Counted from the stretch's first letter, positions 28,940 to 38,148 are shown. The stretch is DNA of 64,000 nt from Sphingomonas arvum (GCF_026013565.1 NZ_JAPDOB010000002.1:868001-932000), one strand, 5' to 3'. Made by a program: numbers and translations. Notes: generated by a model from the letters alone, not told the origin.

Positions 28940-29419
28940 TCAGAAAGTCCTCGCCATGGTCAGGGCGTCGAAGGTCTCGCCGTCCGTGCCGCGGTAATAG
29001 TTGCTGCGGCGGCCAACGATGCGAAAGCCGGTCCGTTCGTAGAGGGCCGTGGCCGGGTTGCCGTCGCGCACCTCCAGGTGGAGGTAGTGGGCGCCGGCGC
29101 CTCGCGCGTCCGCGATGAAGCGGTTGACTAGGGCGGTCGCGACGCCGCGGCGGCGGCCGTGCGGACGGACGGCAAGCAGCAGCAGCTCCGACTCGTCCGC
29201 GACGGAGCGGACCAGGCTGAAGCCGAGCGGGACCGAGTTGTTGGTTGCGAGGGTCAGCACCACGCCGTGCATGGGCAGGATGCCGGCGCACTGGGCGCGG
29301 GTCCAGGCTTCGCCGAAGCGCTGATCGAACGCTTCGTCCATGATCGCCATGACCGGATCGAGCCCGGCGCCGCCCACCTGCTGCAGCACCACGGCCGGCG
29401 ATGGGTGCAGGCTGCTCAT
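28940..29419 (-). CDS. rimI: Ribosomal protein S18 alanine N-acetyltransferase-like GNAT
   Basis: A 159-residue GNAT acetyltransferase. The acetyl-CoA site is VRPHGRRRGVATALV, followed by LHLEVRDGNPATALYERTGF, the RimI-type core. Its ATG overlaps the tsaB stop by 4 nt. In alphaproteobacteria rimI directly follows tsaB. The substrate may be S18 or other proteins; the N-terminus is more divergent than in enteric RimI. Confidence 0.9.
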   Translation of the reverse strand: MSSLHPSPAVVLQQVGGAGLDPVMAIMDEAFDQRFGEAWTRAQCAGILPMHGVVLTLATNNSVPLGFSLVRSVADESELLLLAVRPHGRRRGVATALVNRFIADARGAGAHYLHLEVRDGNPATALYERTGFRIVGRRSNYYRGTDGETFDALTMARTF

Positions 29420-30030
29420 GCTGCCCTGGGCCGGGCGTCGGGTGCGCGGGCGTAGATCGGGCGAGGCGGCAGGTCGCGCTGGGCGGCGGGGAGGCGAAGC
29501 AGATTGGCGGCTCTGGGGAAGGCATCGAGCGGCTGGCCAGAGCCGCGTGCGCCAACCAGGGCGGCAGCGCCGGAGCCGATCACCAGCGGAGCGCCGATGA
29601 CCACCGCCGCTTGTGCGGGTGGAAGGTTGCGCAAAGGGCCGGCGGGGCTGAGGGTGGCGGCATCGAATTGCTGCACGAACAACTCGCCGTGACCGCCACT
29701 AATCGCCGCTGCAACTGTCGCGCCGTCGTCGGCCGGGGCTGACGCGGCGAGCAGTGCCAGCGAGTCGAAGCCGCGCAAGGCCGCACCCCAGCCGATCGCC
29801 AAGCCATGAGCGGCGGCAATACCGACCCGAAGGCCAGTGAAGCTGCCCGGCCCGCAGCCGACCAGGATGAGGTCGGCGCGGCGGCCGGCGAGCATCTCGT
29901 CCAGCATGGGCACCAACCGTTCGGCGTGGCCACGGCCGATCGCCTCGTCTGCACTGGCCAGCAGGGTCCCGTCCTCGCCGAACAGGGCGGCGGTGCAGGC
30001 GGCCGTTGAGGTATCGAGCGCGAGGATCAT
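29416..30030 (-). CDS. tsaB: tRNA threonylcarbamoyladenosine biosynthesis protein TsaB
   Basis: A 204-residue ASKHA-fold protein that pairs with TsaD and TsaE to make t6A37 in tRNAs reading ANN codons. Motifs: MILALDTSTAACTAAL and VGCGPGSFTGLRVGIA. ATG 30030 is preferred over GTG 30042 because it is preceded by GGGAG and matches the family N-terminus. It precedes rimI with a 4-nt overlap and follows the nfu gene by 60 nt. Confidence 0.94.
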   Translation of the reverse strand: MILALDTSTAACTAALFGEDGTLLASADEAIGRGHAERLVPMLDEMLAGRRADLILVGCGPGSFTGLRVGIAAAHGLAIGWGAALRGFDSLALLAASAPADDGATVAAAISGGHGELFVQQFDAATLSPAGPLRNLPPAQAAVVIGAPLVIGSGAAALVGARGSGQPLDAFPRAANLLRLPAAQRDLPPRPIYARAPDARPRAA

Positions 30031-30090
30031 GGCTCCCGTCACAAGGAACGAGGGCGCAGTTTGTTCATCTTCGCGGGCATGGCAAGTCGG

Positions 30091-30663
30091 TCAAACGGCC
30101 TCGACCGTTTCAACCTCCGGCACGTAGTGGCGAATCAGGTTCTCGACGCCGCGCTTCAGGGTGACGGCGGACGACGGGCAGCCGGCGCAGGCGCCCTGCA
30201 TGGCGAGATAGAGCGTGCCTGCGCGATAGCCGCGATAGACGATGTCGCCGCCGTCCTGCGCCACTGCCGGGCGAACGCGGGTCTCAAGCAGCTCGCGGAT
30301 CTGGGCGACGATGTCGCTGTCGGCGGGGTCTTCTTCGAACTGGGCGGAATCGTCGATGTGGATGCCGGCGGCGGTGCCGGGCTTGAACAGCGGGGCGCCG
30401 CTGGAGAAGTGGTCGAGCAAGACCTGGAGCACGTCGATCTCCAGCCCGCGCCAGTCGACGTCCGGAGCGGCGGTGACCGAGACAAAGTCGCGGCCGAAGA
30501 ACACGCCTTCGACCTCGCCGGTCGCGAACAGGGCCTCGGCGAGCGGCGATGCGGCGGCGCTGTCCGCGTCGGGGAAGTCGCGGCTGCCGCTCTCCATCAC
30601 GGGAACGCCGGGCAGGAACTTCTTGGTCGCCGGATTGGGCGTGGCTTCGGTTTCGATCAGCAT
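30091..30663 (-). CDS. NifU/NfuA-like iron-sulfur carrier protein
   Basis: A 190-residue Fe-S carrier. An Nfu N-terminal domain (about 1-90, MLIETEATPNPATKKFLPG) is followed by the NifU C-terminal domain (about 110-185) with the cluster-binding CxxC in GACAGCPSS. Such proteins pass [4Fe-4S] clusters to targets; MiaB, encoded nearby, is a typical client. ATG 30663 is the conserved start, and the longer upstream frame is antisense-like sequence within the cytochrome b gene. Confidence 0.93.
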   Translation of the reverse strand: MLIETEATPNPATKKFLPGVPVMESGSRDFPDADSAAASPLAEALFATGEVEGVFFGRDFVSVTAAPDVDWRGLEIDVLQVLLDHFSSGAPLFKPGTAAGIHIDDSAQFEEDPADSDIVAQIRELLETRVRPAVAQDGGDIVYRGYRAGTLYLAMQGACAGCPSSAVTLKRGVENLIRHYVPEVETVEAV

Positions 30664-30694
30664 GGGCGCGATGTGGACCCGGCGACCGCCCGCA

Positions 30695-31393
30695 TCAAGG
30701 GCGGAGGGGTGGGGCGCCGAGCACGATCCAGAGAGTGAGCCCGGCGGCGCCCAACAGTGCGAGCAGCAGGCGGAGGGTGGAGGCGCGGACCAGCGGCTCG
30801 GTCCCGGCGGGCAATGCGGCGGTGCCGCGGACCATGGCGCCGACCAGGCGCTTGCCGCGCAGGCGGTAGTAGAGGATCGCCGCGACGTGGAGGATGATGA
30901 GGCCGAGCAGAACGTTGAACAGCGCTTCGTGGATGCTGTGAGCGAGTTCGCCCGTATCGAAGTCGACAAACTTGTTGAGCGGCCCTGACCAGACGCCATC
31001 CTCGTCGACCAGGATGAGGCCGAAGCCGACCTGCGCCAAGGTGAGGCCGAGCAGGGCGACGACACTGAGCGCGCCAAGCGGCGTGTGGCCGATGCGAGTC
31101 CAGCTCTTCGCCTCCTGAAGGTAGCGGAACAGCGCACGCGGGCCGCGGACGAAGCTGGCGAAGCGCGCGGTGGAGCTGCCGACGAAACCCCACAAGACGC
31201 GGAACAGGAGCAGGAACAGGACTGCGTAGCCGGACCACAGGTGCCACTGGGTGTGGTGGTATTCGGCCGACCACCAGGAAAAGGCGATCAGCGTGGCCAG
31301 GCTCCAATGGAACAGGCGGACCGGCAGGTCCCACACCGGTACCGCGAGCGTGGCGTCCGCGGCGGCGGCATGGGCCGTCTCGGCATCAATCAT
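30695..31393 (-). CDS. Cytochrome b561-family di-haem membrane protein
   Basis: A 232-residue membrane cytochrome b with four main hydrophobic helices and paired histidines suited to two b haems (LFHWSL, HLWSGY, HSIHEALFN, LHVAAILYY). A fifth C-terminal hydrophobic segment follows a polar loop. It overlaps the upstream cytochrome c' gene by 8 nt. Such pairs carry electrons between the quinone pool and a periplasmic cytochrome c. Confidence 0.88.
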   Translation of the reverse strand: MIDAETAHAAAADATLAVPVWDLPVRLFHWSLATLIAFSWWSAEYHHTQWHLWSGYAVLFLLLFRVLWGFVGSSTARFASFVRGPRALFRYLQEAKSWTRIGHTPLGALSVVALLGLTLAQVGFGLILVDEDGVWSGPLNKFVDFDTGELAHSIHEALFNVLLGLIILHVAAILYYRLRGKRLVGAMVRGTAALPAGTEPLVRASTLRLLLALLGAAGLTLWIVLGAPPLRP

Positions 31394-31934
31394 CCTTGGT
31401 GCGGAACCGATCGTGGCAGCTGCCGCAGGTCTTGCCGAGCTCGGCCTGGGCGGACTTCATGCGGGCAATGTCGCCGCTCGCGGCGGCCTGCTGGAAGTTG
31501 CGGGCGGCGCCCTGGAAGGCCTGCATGCCGCGGTCGAACTCGGCCCGCTGCTGCCAGATCTCGGCCTTGGCGCCGGTCTTGCCCGCTTCGGGGCCGGTGC
31601 CGGCGGGGAACCAGCCGATCGCCTGGGGAGCGAGGGTGGCGATGCGGTCGGCGGCGGTCTTCACCGCGGCGGGGTCGTTGCGGTCGATGCCCTGCTTGGC
31701 CGCGCGCATCGCCTTGCCGATCTGCTCATAGCCTTCGTGCCGCTTGCGCATCAGGGCGAGTGCCTGCTGGCGCTCAAGCGGGGTGTCGGCGGTATTGACG
31801 ACGGCATTGGTGACGGCGGCGGTCGCCTCCGCGCCGCTGGCGTTCGCGTCGGCCAGGGCAGCGTTGGTACCATCGCCGCCGCCGGTGCAGGCGGACAGGG
31901 CAAAGAGGGCCGTGGCGATCAGCAGCTTGTTCAT
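31386..31934 (-). CDS. Cytochrome c' (class II c-type cytochrome), predicted lipoprotein
   Basis: A 182-residue protein with a lipobox LSAC (Cys about 16), a low-complexity Ala/Asn-rich linker, and a four-helix cytochrome c' domain ending in the C-terminal haem motif CGSCHDRF. The position of CxxCH near the C-terminus is the hallmark of class II cytochromes. Cytochromes c' bind NO and can protect against nitrosative stress. Anchoring by lipid is less common and fits partnership with the adjacent membrane cytochrome b. Confidence 0.9.
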   Translation of the reverse strand: MNKLLIATALFALSACTGGGDGTNAALADANASGAEATAAVTNAVVNTADTPLERQQALALMRKRHEGYEQIGKAMRAAKQGIDRNDPAAVKTAADRIATLAPQAIGWFPAGTGPEAGKTGAKAEIWQQRAEFDRGMQAFQGAARNFQQAAASGDIARMKSAQAELGKTCGSCHDRFRTKDD

Positions 31935-31974
31935 GGTCGCTCCGCGTTTGTGGTTCGCTCGGGCTTGTTGCGCG

Positions 31975-32871
31975 TCAGGCGGGCGGCGTCCAGCTGTCGT
32001 CGATCATCTTGATGATCGCCGAGAAGTCGAGGCCCGCGCCGCCGCGGTCGGCGAAGCGCTGGTAGAGCTCCTCCGCCTCGCCGCCCATCGGGGTGTAGGC
32101 GCCGGCTGCCCGTGCGGCCTCGGCGGCGAGCTTCAGGTCCTTGAGCATCAGGGCGGTGGCAAAGCCGCCCTGGTAGCCGCGGTCCGCGGGCGTCTCGGGG
32201 CCGACGCCGGGGACGGGGCAGTAGGAGGTCATCGACCAGCTCTGGCCCGAGGCCTTGGACGAAATGTCGAAGAAGGTCTGCAGGTCGAGGCCGAGCTTCT
32301 GCGCCAGCGCGAAGGTCTCGCAGGTGGCGACCATGGTCGCGCCCAGCAGCATGTTGTTGCAGATCTTGGCGGCCTGCCCCGCACCCGCGCCGCCGGCGTG
32401 GATCACCGCCTTGCCCATCTGCTCGAGATAGGGCCGGGCGCGCTCGAAGCCGTCATCGGTGCCGCCGACCATGAAGGTCAGCGTGCCGCCTTCGGCCGCG
32501 GCGATGCCGCCAGATACGGGCGCGTCGACCATGGTGTAGCCGGCGGCCTGCGCCTCAACCTCGACGGTGCGGGCAGTGTCGACGTCGATGGTCGAGCAGT
32601 CGATCAGGATCGCGGAGGTCGGCGCCTTGCCGAACACGGCCGAGCGGAAGACCTCGGCAACGTGCTTGCCCGCAGGGAGCATGGTGATGACCGCGTCGGC
32701 GCCCTCGACCGCCGCGGCGGCATCGGAAACGCGCGAGCAGCCGCGTTCCTCAGCCTTGGTCAGCGCGGCTTCGGACAGGTCGAAGGCGCGGACCTGGTGG
32801 CCGGCCTTGGCGAGGTTGGCGGCCATCCCGCCGCCCATGTTGCCCAACCCGATGAATGCGACGTTGGCCAT
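31975..32871 (-). CDS. mmsB: 3-hydroxyisobutyrate dehydrogenase
   Basis: A 298-residue NAD-dependent dehydrogenase that oxidises 3-hydroxyisobutyrate to methylmalonate semialdehyde in valine breakdown. It has the Rossmann motif FIGLGNMGGGMAANLAKAGH, the substrate loop DAPVSGGIAAAEGGTLTFM, and the catalytic Lys in GQAAKICNNMLL. It is the last gene of the valine operon, 12 nt after the enoyl-CoA hydratase gene. Confidence 0.95.
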   Translation of the reverse strand: MANVAFIGLGNMGGGMAANLAKAGHQVRAFDLSEAALTKAEERGCSRVSDAAAAVEGADAVITMLPAGKHVAEVFRSAVFGKAPTSAILIDCSTIDVDTARTVEVEAQAAGYTMVDAPVSGGIAAAEGGTLTFMVGGTDDGFERARPYLEQMGKAVIHAGGAGAGQAAKICNNMLLGATMVATCETFALAQKLGLDLQTFFDISSKASGQSWSMTSYCPVPGVGPETPADRGYQGGFATALMLKDLKLAAEAARAAGAYTPMGGEAEELYQRFADRGGAGLDFSAIIKMIDDSWTPPA

Positions 32872-32883
32872 GCCTTCTAACTC

Positions 32884-33660
32884 CTACTTGCCGGTCCAGT
32901 TGCCCGGGCGCTTTTCGACGAAGGCGGCCATGCCTTCCTTCTGGTCGGCGGTGCCGAACAGGCCGTGGAACAGGCGGCGCTCGAAGCGGATGCCCTGGCT
33001 CAAGCTCTGTTCGAACGTGCCGTTCACCATCTCCTTGGCAGCAATGGCGGCGAGCGGGGGCATGGCGGCGATTTCGGCCGCGGTCTTGAGCGCTTCGTCG
33101 AGCAAGGAGGCGGCGGGCACGACGCGGGCGACGAGGCCGGCGCGTTCGGCTTCCTCCGCGTTCATCATGCGGCCGGTCAGGCACATCTCCATCGCCTTGG
33201 CCTTGCCGACCGCGAGCGTCAGGCGCTGCGAGCCGCCCATGCCGGGGGTGACGCCCAGCTTGATCTCCGGCTGGCCGAACTTCGCATTGTCGCCGGCGAT
33301 GATGAAGTCAGCCATCATCGCCACCTCGCAGCCGCCGCCGAGCGCGAAACCGCTGACGGCCGCGATCCACGGCTTGCGGGTGGCGGTGACCTTTTCCCAG
33401 CCGGCGAAGAAGTCCGACGCGTACATGTCGGCAAAGCCCTGGCTCGACATTTCCTTGATGTCGGCGCCGGCCGCGAACGCCTTCTCGCTGCCAGTCAGGA
33501 CCAGGCAGCGCTGACCGTCGTCGGCGTCGTAGGCGGCGAAGGCGGCGATCAGTTCGCGCAGCACCTCGCTATTGAGGGCATTGAGCGCTTGCGGGCGGTT
33601 GAGGGTGACGAGCGTGACGGCGTCGCGTTGTTCGACGAGGATGCTGTTGTAGTCGGCCAT
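32884..33660 (-). CDS. Enoyl-CoA hydratase (crotonase family)
   Basis: A 258-residue crotonase. The oxyanion-hole segments are [12 protein letters not shown] and [18 protein letters not shown], and the catalytic loop region is [13 protein letters not shown]. In this operon the expected role is hydration of methacrylyl-CoA to 3-hydroxyisobutyryl-CoA, the step before the hydrolase. Crotonases are promiscuous, so short-chain fatty acid oxidation is also possible. Confidence 0.93.
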   Translation of the reverse strand: MADYNSILVEQRDAVTLVTLNRPQALNALNSEVLRELIAAFAAYDADDGQRCLVLTGSEKAFAAGADIKEMSSQGFADMYASDFFAGWEKVTATRKPWIAAVSGFALGGGCEVAMMADFIIAGDNAKFGQPEIKLGVTPGMGGSQRLTLAVGKAKAMEMCLTGRMMNAEEAERAGLVARVVPAASLLDEALKTAAEIAAMPPLAAIAAKEMVNGTFEQSLSQGIRFERRLFHGLFGTADQKEGMAAFVEKRPGNWTGK

Positions 33661-33667
33661 GCGTTCC

Positions 33668-34732
33668 TCAGGCTTGCGGGAAGGGCGTCCATTCCTCGCC
33701 GGGCGGCAGGGGCACGAACAACTGGTCGACCGTTTCGTCCAGCACCGCTTCTGGCACGGCCGGGTTCCACTTGGGCTCCTGGTCCTTGTCGATCAGCAGC
33801 GCGCGGACGCCTTCGACGAAATCGTGAGTTCGGACGACCCGGCAGGCGAGGGCATATTCGGCCGCCATCTCGTCGGCGAAGTCGGTCCGCTGGGCACCTT
33901 CGGCGAGCAGGCGGAGGGAGACCTTGCACGACAGTGGGCTCTTGCTCTTGATGGTCGCCAGCTCGGTCTCGGCCCAGGGAGTTGCTTCAGCTTCAAGCGC
34001 GGCCATTACGTCTTCCAGGCTGTCGGATGCGAACAGCTTGGAGATGGCCGGAACGTTGGCCTCGATCTTGGCGGTGGGCGCAACGGCGGTGTAGGCGCCG
34101 ATCGCGCCGCTCGCGCGGCCGGGCGTCTTGGCGAGCCGCTCGACCAGGTCGGGCAGGGACGCCTGTTCGACATAGTGGGTCGCGAGCCGGAGATAGTGGC
34201 ATTCGGCACCGTCGAGGCGAGCACCGGTCAGGGCCATGAACTGGCCGATCCGGCCAGGCAGGCGCGACAGGTACCAGCCGCCGCCGACGTCGGGGAACAG
34301 GCCGATCCCGGTCTCCGGCATGGCGAGGCGCGTGTTCTCGGTCGCGACGCGGAACTTGCACGGCAGCGAGATGCCGACGCCGCCGCCCATGGTGATGCCG
34401 TCCATCAGGGCGATGGTCGGCTTGGGGTAGGTGAACAGCAGGTGGTTGAGGCGATACTCGGCGTGGAAGAAGGCCGCGGCCTCCTGCCCGTCGTCGGCGC
34501 CGCTGCGGGCGAGCATGACCACATCGCCGCCGGCGCAAAAGCCGCGGCCCTCGGCATGGTCAATGAGCACCGCCTTGACCGCCAGATCCTCGCGCCAGGC
34601 GAGCAGCGCGGCCGACATCGCCTCGCACATCTCGCGGGTGAGCGCGTGCAGGGCCTTGGGCCGGTTCAGCCGGATGCGGCCGAGCGGCCCTTCGGTGAAG
34701 GTGAGGACGTCGGTGGTCATCGGGGTGGTCAC
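33668..34732 (-). CDS. 3-hydroxyisobutyryl-CoA hydrolase
   Basis: A 354-residue crotonase-superfamily hydrolase that releases free 3-hydroxyisobutyrate, removing reactive methacrylyl-CoA from the pathway. Motifs: [26 protein letters not shown] and [19 protein letters not shown], which separate HIBCH from plain hydratases. Its start overlaps the acyl-CoA dehydrogenase stop by 4 nt, so translation is coupled. Confidence 0.94.
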   Translation of the reverse strand: MTTPMTTDVLTFTEGPLGRIRLNRPKALHALTREMCEAMSAALLAWREDLAVKAVLIDHAEGRGFCAGGDVVMLARSGADDGQEAAAFFHAEYRLNHLLFTYPKPTIALMDGITMGGGVGISLPCKFRVATENTRLAMPETGIGLFPDVGGGWYLSRLPGRIGQFMALTGARLDGAECHYLRLATHYVEQASLPDLVERLAKTPGRASGAIGAYTAVAPTAKIEANVPAISKLFASDSLEDVMAALEAEATPWAETELATIKSKSPLSCKVSLRLLAEGAQRTDFADEMAAEYALACRVVRTHDFVEGVRALLIDKDQEPKWNPAVPEAVLDETVDQLFVPLPPGEEWTPFPQA

Positions 34733-35871
34733 TGGCGAAGCATTTCGCGCGCGGTAATCATGCGCATGATCTGGTTGGTGCCTTCCAGGATCGAGTGGAC
34801 GCGGAGGTCGCGCCAGAAACGCTCGATCGGGTAATCCTGCAGGTAGCCGTAGCCGCCGTGCAGCTGCAGCGCGCGATCGACGACCGCCGACCCCGTATCG
34901 GTGGCGAGGCGCTTGGCCATCGCTGCGAACTTGGTCTTGTCGGGATCGCCCGCGGTGACCTTGGCCGCGGCGACGTAGAGCAGCCAGCGGGCGGCCTGCA
35001 GCTCCGTTTCCATGTCGGCCAGGGTGAACTGGGTGTTCTGGAAGTCGGTCAGCGGCTGGCCGAACTGCGTCCGCTCCTTCGTGTAACCGATCGCTTCGTC
35101 CAGGCAGCGCTGGGCGCCGCCCAAGGAGCAGGCGCCGATGTTCAAGCGGCCGCCATCGAGGCCCATCATGGCGATGCGGAAGCCCTCGCCCTCGCCGCCG
35201 ACGCGGTTCTCGACAGGCACGCGGACCTCGTCGAAGTTGACCTGCGCAGTCGGCTGACTGTGCCAGCCGAGCTTCTTTTCCTGAGCGCCGAAGCTGACTC
35301 CGGGCATGTCCTTCTCGATGACGAGGCAGGTGATGCCGCGCGGGCCGTCGTCGCTGGTGCGGACCATGGTGACGTAGATGTCGTTCTCGCCGCCACCGGA
35401 GATGAACGCCTTGGAGCCGGACACGACATAATGATCGCCGTCGAGCACCGCGCGGGTCTTGAGCGCGCCAGCGTCAGAGCCCGAGGCCGGCTCGGTCAGG
35501 CAGTAGCTGCCCATCCGTTCCATCGAAATCATGGACGGCAGGTACTTGCCCTTGACCGCGTCCGAACCGAACCGGTCGATCATCCACGACGCCATGTTGT
35601 GGATGGAGATAAAGGCGCTGGTGGACGGACAGCCGTAGCTCATCGCCTCGAAGATCAGCGCGGATTCGAGCCGGCCGAGGCCGATGCCGCCCGATTCCTC
35701 GGACACGTAGATGGCGCCGAACCCGAGCTCGGCGGCAGCGCGGATCGTTTCGCGCGGGAAGATGTGCTTTTCATCCCACTCACCGGCGTTCGGAGTGATC
35801 TCCGCCGCGGTGAACTGCCGGGCCATTTCCTGGATCTGGCGCTGGTCGTCGGTAAGCTCAAATTGTTGCAT
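34729..35871 (-). CDS. Acyl-CoA dehydrogenase (probable isobutyryl-CoA dehydrogenase)
   Basis: A 380-residue FAD enzyme. The FAD and substrate motifs are YCLTEPASGSDAGALKT and QLHGGYGYLQDYPIERFWRD, and the catalytic base region is ILEGTNQIMRMI. Context in a valine operon points to oxidation of isobutyryl-CoA to methacrylyl-CoA. It probably hands electrons to ETF, which is not encoded here. Confidence 0.93.
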   Translation of the reverse strand: MQQFELTDDQRQIQEMARQFTAAEITPNAGEWDEKHIFPRETIRAAAELGFGAIYVSEESGGIGLGRLESALIFEAMSYGCPSTSAFISIHNMASWMIDRFGSDAVKGKYLPSMISMERMGSYCLTEPASGSDAGALKTRAVLDGDHYVVSGSKAFISGGGENDIYVTMVRTSDDGPRGITCLVIEKDMPGVSFGAQEKKLGWHSQPTAQVNFDEVRVPVENRVGGEGEGFRIAMMGLDGGRLNIGACSLGGAQRCLDEAIGYTKERTQFGQPLTDFQNTQFTLADMETELQAARWLLYVAAAKVTAGDPDKTKFAAMAKRLATDTGSAVVDRALQLHGGYGYLQDYPIERFWRDLRVHSILEGTNQIMRMITAREMLRQ

Positions 35872-35911
35872 GGGTGGCCGTTAGCGCGGCCGAGCAGGGC
35901 TTTCCAGTATG

Positions 35912-36133
35912 TTAACGACTGGCCGGCGCGGCACTTCCATTTGCGAGCTGGTCGGTCGGGGTGGCGACGCTCTCGTCGGGCGGGAGGGTATCGATGTCGT
36001 TGGAGGCTGTGGCCCGGGCTGCTTCGGCAGCGGACAGACGGGCATCCTGGCGATCGGCCGCGGGGCGGCAGGCGATCAGCGAGGAAGCGGACGCGAACAG
36101 GCCGACAAGGGCAAACTTCGTGAGATTCTTCAT
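35912..36133 (-). CDS. Small predicted lipoprotein
   Basis: A 73-residue protein with a basic N-terminus, a hydrophobic stretch and a lipobox LIAC (Cys about 21), followed by a polar Ala/Asp-rich tail without recognisable domain. The ATG overlaps the RidA stop (ATGA), so it belongs to the valine operon transcript. The mature part is only about 50 residues. Function unknown. Confidence 0.7.
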   Translation of the reverse strand: MKNLTKFALVGLFASASSLIACRPAADRQDARLSAAEAARATASNDIDTLPPDESVATPTDQLANGSAAPASR

Positions 36134-36525
36134 GAGCTTATCAACGCTTCGGCTTCGACTTCGACCCGCCATTCGTCGCGCAGCAGGGCCGCAGTGACGA
36201 TCATGGTGGCGGCCGGGCGGATCGCACCGAAAATCTCGCCATGGACAGCGCCGACCGCGTCGGCGTCGGCGGGGTCCGTGAGGTACATGCGGGTGCGGAC
36301 GACGTCGGCGGGCGTCCCGCCGAGGTCGGCCATGGCGGCCAGGATGATGGCAAAGCAGCGGCGAGCCTGGGCCGCGGCGTCGCCGGGCGTCGAGGAGCCG
36401 TCCGGTTCGACCGGCGCGGTGCCTGAGACGAGGATGCGGTCGCCCACGCGGACCGCGCGGGAGAAGCCATAGCGGGCTTCGTAGGGGGAGGTGCCGGAGG
36501 TGCGACGAACGTGGGAGGCCGTCAC
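36130..36525 (-). CDS. RidA/YjgF-family protein
   Basis: About 131 residues of the RidA family, which in its archetype hydrolyses reactive imines or enamines made by PLP enzymes. Seen motifs: YGFSRAVRVGDRILVSGTAPV, QARRCFAIILAAMADLGG and VVRTRMYLTD. The archetypal arginine occurs in TRMYLTD, but other active-site positions differ, so this may be a paralogue group without deaminase activity. GTG 36525 is the best start; it lies inside a 10-bp perfect inverted repeat that could restrict ribosome access. Confidence 0.85.
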   Translation of the reverse strand: MTASHVRRTSGTSPYEARYGFSRAVRVGDRILVSGTAPVEPDGSSTPGDAAAQARRCFAIILAAMADLGGTPADVVRTRMYLTDPADADAVGAVHGEIFGAIRPAATMIVTAALLRDEWRVEVEAEALISS

Positions 36526-36634
36526 GGGATTGGATCCCGTGACGTCGGTCCTGTCAGCCGCGGGCGGCTGCAGGCCAGCCGGCGACGGGCGGCTCTTGCA
36601 CAATGACGCTCGCTCCGCTCCGCTTTCATTGTGC
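36521..36634. repeat. Three consecutive hairpins between mmsA and the RidA gene
   Basis: Perfect inverted repeats occur at 36521-36543 (GTCACGGGAT with ATCCCGTGAC), 36555-36570 (CAGCCG with CGGCTG, four-base loop) and 36598-36634 (GCACAATGA with TCATTGTGC). They fill the 123-bp gap between the RidA start and the mmsA stop. They may attenuate or process the operon mRNA, or be intergenic repeat elements; the first resembles a tRNA T-arm, but no full tRNA could be drawn. Confidence 0.6.
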
Positions 36635-36648
36635 GCGGCGCCCTCCGC

Positions 36649-38148
36649 TCACCCCATGGTCGGAATTACGAAAGCGTTGGCCGCGTCGCCGACGCCACCG
36701 TCGGGCCAGCGCTGGGTCACGACCTTGGTCTTGGTCCAGAAGCGCAGGCCCTCCTGCCCATACTGGCCGATGTCGCCGAAACCCGAGCGCTTCCAGCCGC
36801 CGAAGCTGTGGTAGCTGACCGGCACTGGGATCGGCACGTTGACGCCGACCATGCCGACGTTGACCCGGCTGACGAACTCGCGCGCGGCGTGGCCATTGCG
36901 GGTGAAGATGGCGACGCCGTTGCCATAGTCGTGCTCGGACGGGAGGCGGACCGCTTCCTCGAAGTCGCGGGCGCGGACCATCTGCAGCACGGGGCCGAAG
37001 ATTTCTTCCTGATAGGAACGCATGTCCGTGGTGACCCGGTCGAAGAAGGTCGGACCGACGAAGAAGCCGTCCTCGTTGCCCTGGAGCGAAAAGCCGCGGC
37101 CGTCGACCACCAGCTCGCCGCCCTCGTCGATGCACATCTGGATATAGCCCTCGACCCGCTCCTTGTGGGCCTTGCTGACCACCGGGCCATAGTGGGCGTC
37201 CGGGTCGGTCGACACGCCGATGCGCAGCGCTTCGATCGCCGGAATGAGCTTCTCGCGGAGGCGATCGGCCGTCTCGTCGCCGACGGGCACGACCACGGGC
37301 AGCGCCATGCAGCGCTCGCCGGCCGAGCCGAAGGCGGCGCCGGTGAGGTCGGTGACGACCTGGTCGAGGTCGGCGTCGGGCATGACGATGCCGTGGTTCT
37401 TGGCCCCGCCGAATGCCTGCACCCGCTTGCCGTTCGCGGTGCCGCGCGAGTAGATGTACTGGGCGATTTCGGACGAGCCGACAAAGCTGATGCCGGCGAT
37501 ATCCGGATGGTCGAGGATGGCGTCGACCATTTCCTTGTCGCCGTGGACGACGTTGAGGATGCCATCGGGCAGGCCCGCTTCCTTCATCAGCTCGGCCAGG
37601 CGCACGGGGACGGTCGGGTCGCGCTCGGACGGCTTGAGGATGAAGGCGTTACCGCAGGCGATTGCCATGCCAAACATCCACATCGGGATCATGGCGGGGA
37701 AGTTGAACGGCGTGATGCCCGCGCCGATGCCGATCGGCTGGCGCAGCGAGTAGACGTCGATGCCGGGGCCGGCGCCCTGCGTGTACTCGCCCTTGAGCGC
37801 CTGCGGGATGCCGCAGGTATATTCGATCACTTCCAGGCCGCGCTGGATGTCGCCCTTGGAATCCGCGAGCACCTTGCCATGCTCGCTGGAGAGCAGCTGC
37901 GCGAGCTCGTCCATGTGCTGCTCGATCAGTTCCTTGTAGCGGAACATGACTCGGGCGCGGCGCTGCGGGTTGGTCGCGGCCCAGGCCGGCTGCGCGGCCT
38001 TGGCGGCATCGACCGCCTGCTGGAGGTCGGTCGCGGTGCCGAGGCGGACGGTCGCCTGGACCTGGCCTTCGGACGGGTTGAACACCTCGGCCTGGCGGTC
38101 GCCGGACTGGAAGCTGCCGCCGCCGATGAAATGGTCGATGGTACGCAT
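36649..38148 (-). CDS. mmsA: CoA-acylating methylmalonate-semialdehyde dehydrogenase
   Basis: A 499-residue aldehyde dehydrogenase that converts methylmalonate semialdehyde to propionyl-CoA. It has the catalytic cysteine in GSAGERCMALPV and MmsA signatures PFNFPAMIPMWMF and GGAKNHGIVMPDAD. ATG 38148, preceded by GAGGAGA, is the conserved start (MRTIDHFIGG). It is the first gene of the valine operon and diverges from the M28 peptidase gene across 80 bp that must hold both promoters. Confidence 0.96.
   Translation of the reverse strand: MRTIDHFIGGGSFQSGDRQAEVFNPSEGQVQATVRLGTATDLQQAVDAAKAAQPAWAATNPQRRARVMFRYKELIEQHMDELAQLLSSEHGKVLADSKGDIQRGLEVIEYTCGIPQALKGEYTQGAGPGIDVYSLRQPIGIGAGITPFNFPAMIPMWMFGMAIACGNAFILKPSERDPTVPVRLAELMKEAGLPDGILNVVHGDKEMVDAILDHPDIAGISFVGSSEIAQYIYSRGTANGKRVQAFGGAKNHGIVMPDADLDQVVTDLTGAAFGSAGERCMALPVVVPVGDETADRLREKLIPAIEALRIGVSTDPDAHYGPVVSKAHKERVEGYIQMCIDEGGELVVDGRGFSLQGNEDGFFVGPTFFDRVTTDMRSYQEEIFGPVLQMVRARDFEEAVRLPSEHDYGNGVAIFTRNGHAAREFVSRVNVGMVGVNVPIPVPVSYHSFGGWKRSGFGDIGQYGQEGLRFWTKTKVVTQRWPDGGVGDAANAFVIPTMG

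Noticed and set aside
36521-36600. A tRNA gene, because 36521-36543 looks like a T-arm
   Set aside because: No matching acceptor strand, D-arm or seven-base anticodon loop could be placed upstream.
36598-36634. A Rho-independent terminator of mmsA
   Set aside because: The stem is good, but the loop is long and no T-tract follows on the minus strand; kept only as an intergenic hairpin.
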